A stretch of DNA of 6,905 nt from Promethearchaeota archaeon (GTDB lineage Archaea > Asgardarchaeota > Lokiarchaeia > Sigyniarchaeales > SOKP01). Below are positions 6,208-6,905 of this stretch, one piece after another (the stretch's first letter is position 1; every line of letters starts with the position of its first letter). A model generated the notes under the pieces. The model was given only the letters and a program-made list of their open reading frames with translations. It did no database searches and was not told where the DNA came from. The translations under genes were made by a program, and so were the position numbers. The stretch spans positions 1-6,905 of the forward strand of contig DXJM01000013.1 in assembly GCA_019057355.1 (NCBI GenBank), given 5' to 3'.

Positions 6208-6840
6208 ATGAAGTTACTGAATAGATACATTCAGATATGCAAGTTTTTTCACGATAAAAAGGTTCCAAAGATTAAATTTAGAGAAATTAAAGAAATTTAC
6301 AAGATAATATACAAAGAAAGATATGGAATCGATGAAGAGGATGTCAATAAAGCAACCTTTTTTTTATTTTTTTTCTGTTTTTTTATAATAATGGTCTTAT
6401 TTTCAATTTTTTTAATTAACTTAAATTTTATCTTTGTTACTGCCACTTCCTTAATTATTTCCTCGTTGATATCATACAGGTTTACAACGATCCTTACTAG
6501 GGTGTTATCTAGGTTAGAAACAAGAATAAATGTCCTTTTAAACTTCATTAAGATTGATTTTGCCCTAGTTCAAAAGACTTTAAAACCTAATTCCGATTAC
6601 TGTCTAAATTTCATACTTCTGATGACATATTATAAAGGGCCATTGTCTAATGTTTTTAAGGAAATTATAAAAAAAATACACGAAGGAGCGATGCCAGAGG
6701 AACAAATCTCTCATGTGGTAACTCCATCAAGTGATTTTAATGAATATTTAAATGACTTGATATTGTGTAATTTTAAACCAAATAAAATAAAAAAAAAATC
6801 GAAGAAAACACTATCGAAAAAAATTTTAAGATATTTATAA
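6208..6840 (+). CDS. ArlJ/TadC-type secretion platform protein, first part; frame probably broken
   Basis: Integral membrane platform of type IV pilus-like machines (T2SSF family), which couples the motor ATPase to filament growth. This frame encodes 210 residues: a basic amphipathic N-terminus, two membrane helices (about 51-70 and 72-90), then a cytoplasmic helical F domain (about 98-190). Typical family features are YYKGPLSNVFKEIIKKI, the HEGAMPEE turn, and TPSSDFNEYL. Full-length archaeal members continue with further membrane helices, so a stop here is premature. The tail after residue 194 turns abruptly all-basic (KKKSKKTLSKK), whereas another frame from the same A10 run gives the expected continuation. 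The gene starts 18 bp after the pilin-like gene, implying cotranscription, with only a weak GAGAG ribosome site. Confidence 0.85.
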   Translation: MKLLNRYIQICKFFHDKKVPKIKFREIKEIYKIIYKERYGIDEEDVNKATFFLFFFCFFIIMVLFSIFLINLNFIFVTATSLIISSLISYRFTTILTRVLSRLETRINVLLNFIKIDFALVQKTLKPNSDYCLNFILLMTYYKGPLSNVFKEIIKKIHEGAMPEEQISHVVTPSSDFNEYLNDLILCNFKPNKIKKKSKKTLSKKILRYL

Positions 6841-6905
6841 AACAGCTACAAAATAGAATTTCTATCATCTTTTTTTTTGGAATATTTTATCCAATAGGGC
6901 TTTCG
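6786..6905 (+). CDS. Continuation of the platform protein in another frame, cut by window edge
   Basis: This frame opens after a TAA at 6783-6785 and runs to the window end without a stop. From the A10 run it reads KIEENTIEKNF, then KIFIKQLQNR, then ISIIFFFGIFYPIGLS: a charged linker, a KQLQNR cap and the start of a membrane helix with a conserved-looking proline-glycine. This is what follows the cytoplasmic domain in archaeal T2SSF proteins. No ATG, GTG or TTG occurs in this frame within the window, so it is unlikely to start as a separate gene here. Joining it to the preceding 210-residue frame needs a -1 shift, or one more A in the sequence. Assignment rests on family pattern and openness. 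Confidence 0.65.
6789..6798 (+). other. A10 run at the presumed frame switch
   Basis: Ten consecutive adenines are read as the last base of an ATA codon and three AAA codons (residues 195-197). Such a run permits -1 ribosomal slippage or transcriptional slippage, and is also a classic place for sequencing or assembly error. An eleventh A, or a -1 shift, would join the two parts of the platform protein. A second candidate is the A7 run at 6817-6823. Confidence 0.6.

Noticed and set aside
6297..6548. 83-codon open frame on the minus strand
   Set aside because: It is antisense to the membrane helices of the platform protein and highly lysine-rich, as expected when Phe-rich codons are read backwards.
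1..6905. tRNA, rRNA, CRISPR array, insertion sequence or attachment site
   Set aside because: Looking through both strands I saw no cloverleaf-like segment, no regularly spaced repeats, no transposase motif and no terminal inverted repeats; gaps between genes are short and AT-rich.

Overview
This AT-rich window is archaeal. It carries eukaryote-like ribosomal proteins uL3, uL4 and uL23 in the archaeal order, with Shine-Dalgarno sites of the GGTGAT/GAGG type and TATA-like boxes placed where archaeal promoters would be. The AT richness, lysine/asparagine-rich proteins, the arCOG-style type IV pilus ATPase and an orphan hypothetical protein suit an Asgard (Lokiarchaeia-like) genome. That lineage call is inference: no marker here proves it.

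Layout: positions 1-50 hold the first codons of a possible leftward gene. A divergent promoter region (51-180) leads into an unrecognised 370-residue protein (181-1293, +). This meets the leftward ribosomal operon tail to tail with only 6 bp between stop codons. The operon runs uL3 (3390-2374), uL4 (2351-1563), uL23 (1563-1300), with uL4 and uL23 overlapping as TAATG. It stops after uL23, although uL2 normally follows.

A second divergent promoter region (3391-3519) separates uL3 from a rightward cassette: a type II/IV secretion ATPase with an added N-terminal cysteine region, a 140-residue single-span membrane protein with pilin- or ArlF/ArlG-like architecture, and an ArlJ/TadC-type membrane platform protein cut by the window edge. 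Together these look like a minimal type IV pilus-like machine: cytoplasmic motor, surface or stator subunit, and membrane platform.

The most notable point is in the platform gene. Its annotated frame stops at 6840, but the expected next membrane segment of the family is present in another frame that is open to the window end. An A10 run (6789-6798) lies where the frames must switch. This could be programmed slippage, a real disruption or a one-base sequence error. Several genes have a TATA-like box about 23-28 bp from the start codon, suggesting leaderless transcripts, whereas the ribosomal genes carry Shine-Dalgarno sites.
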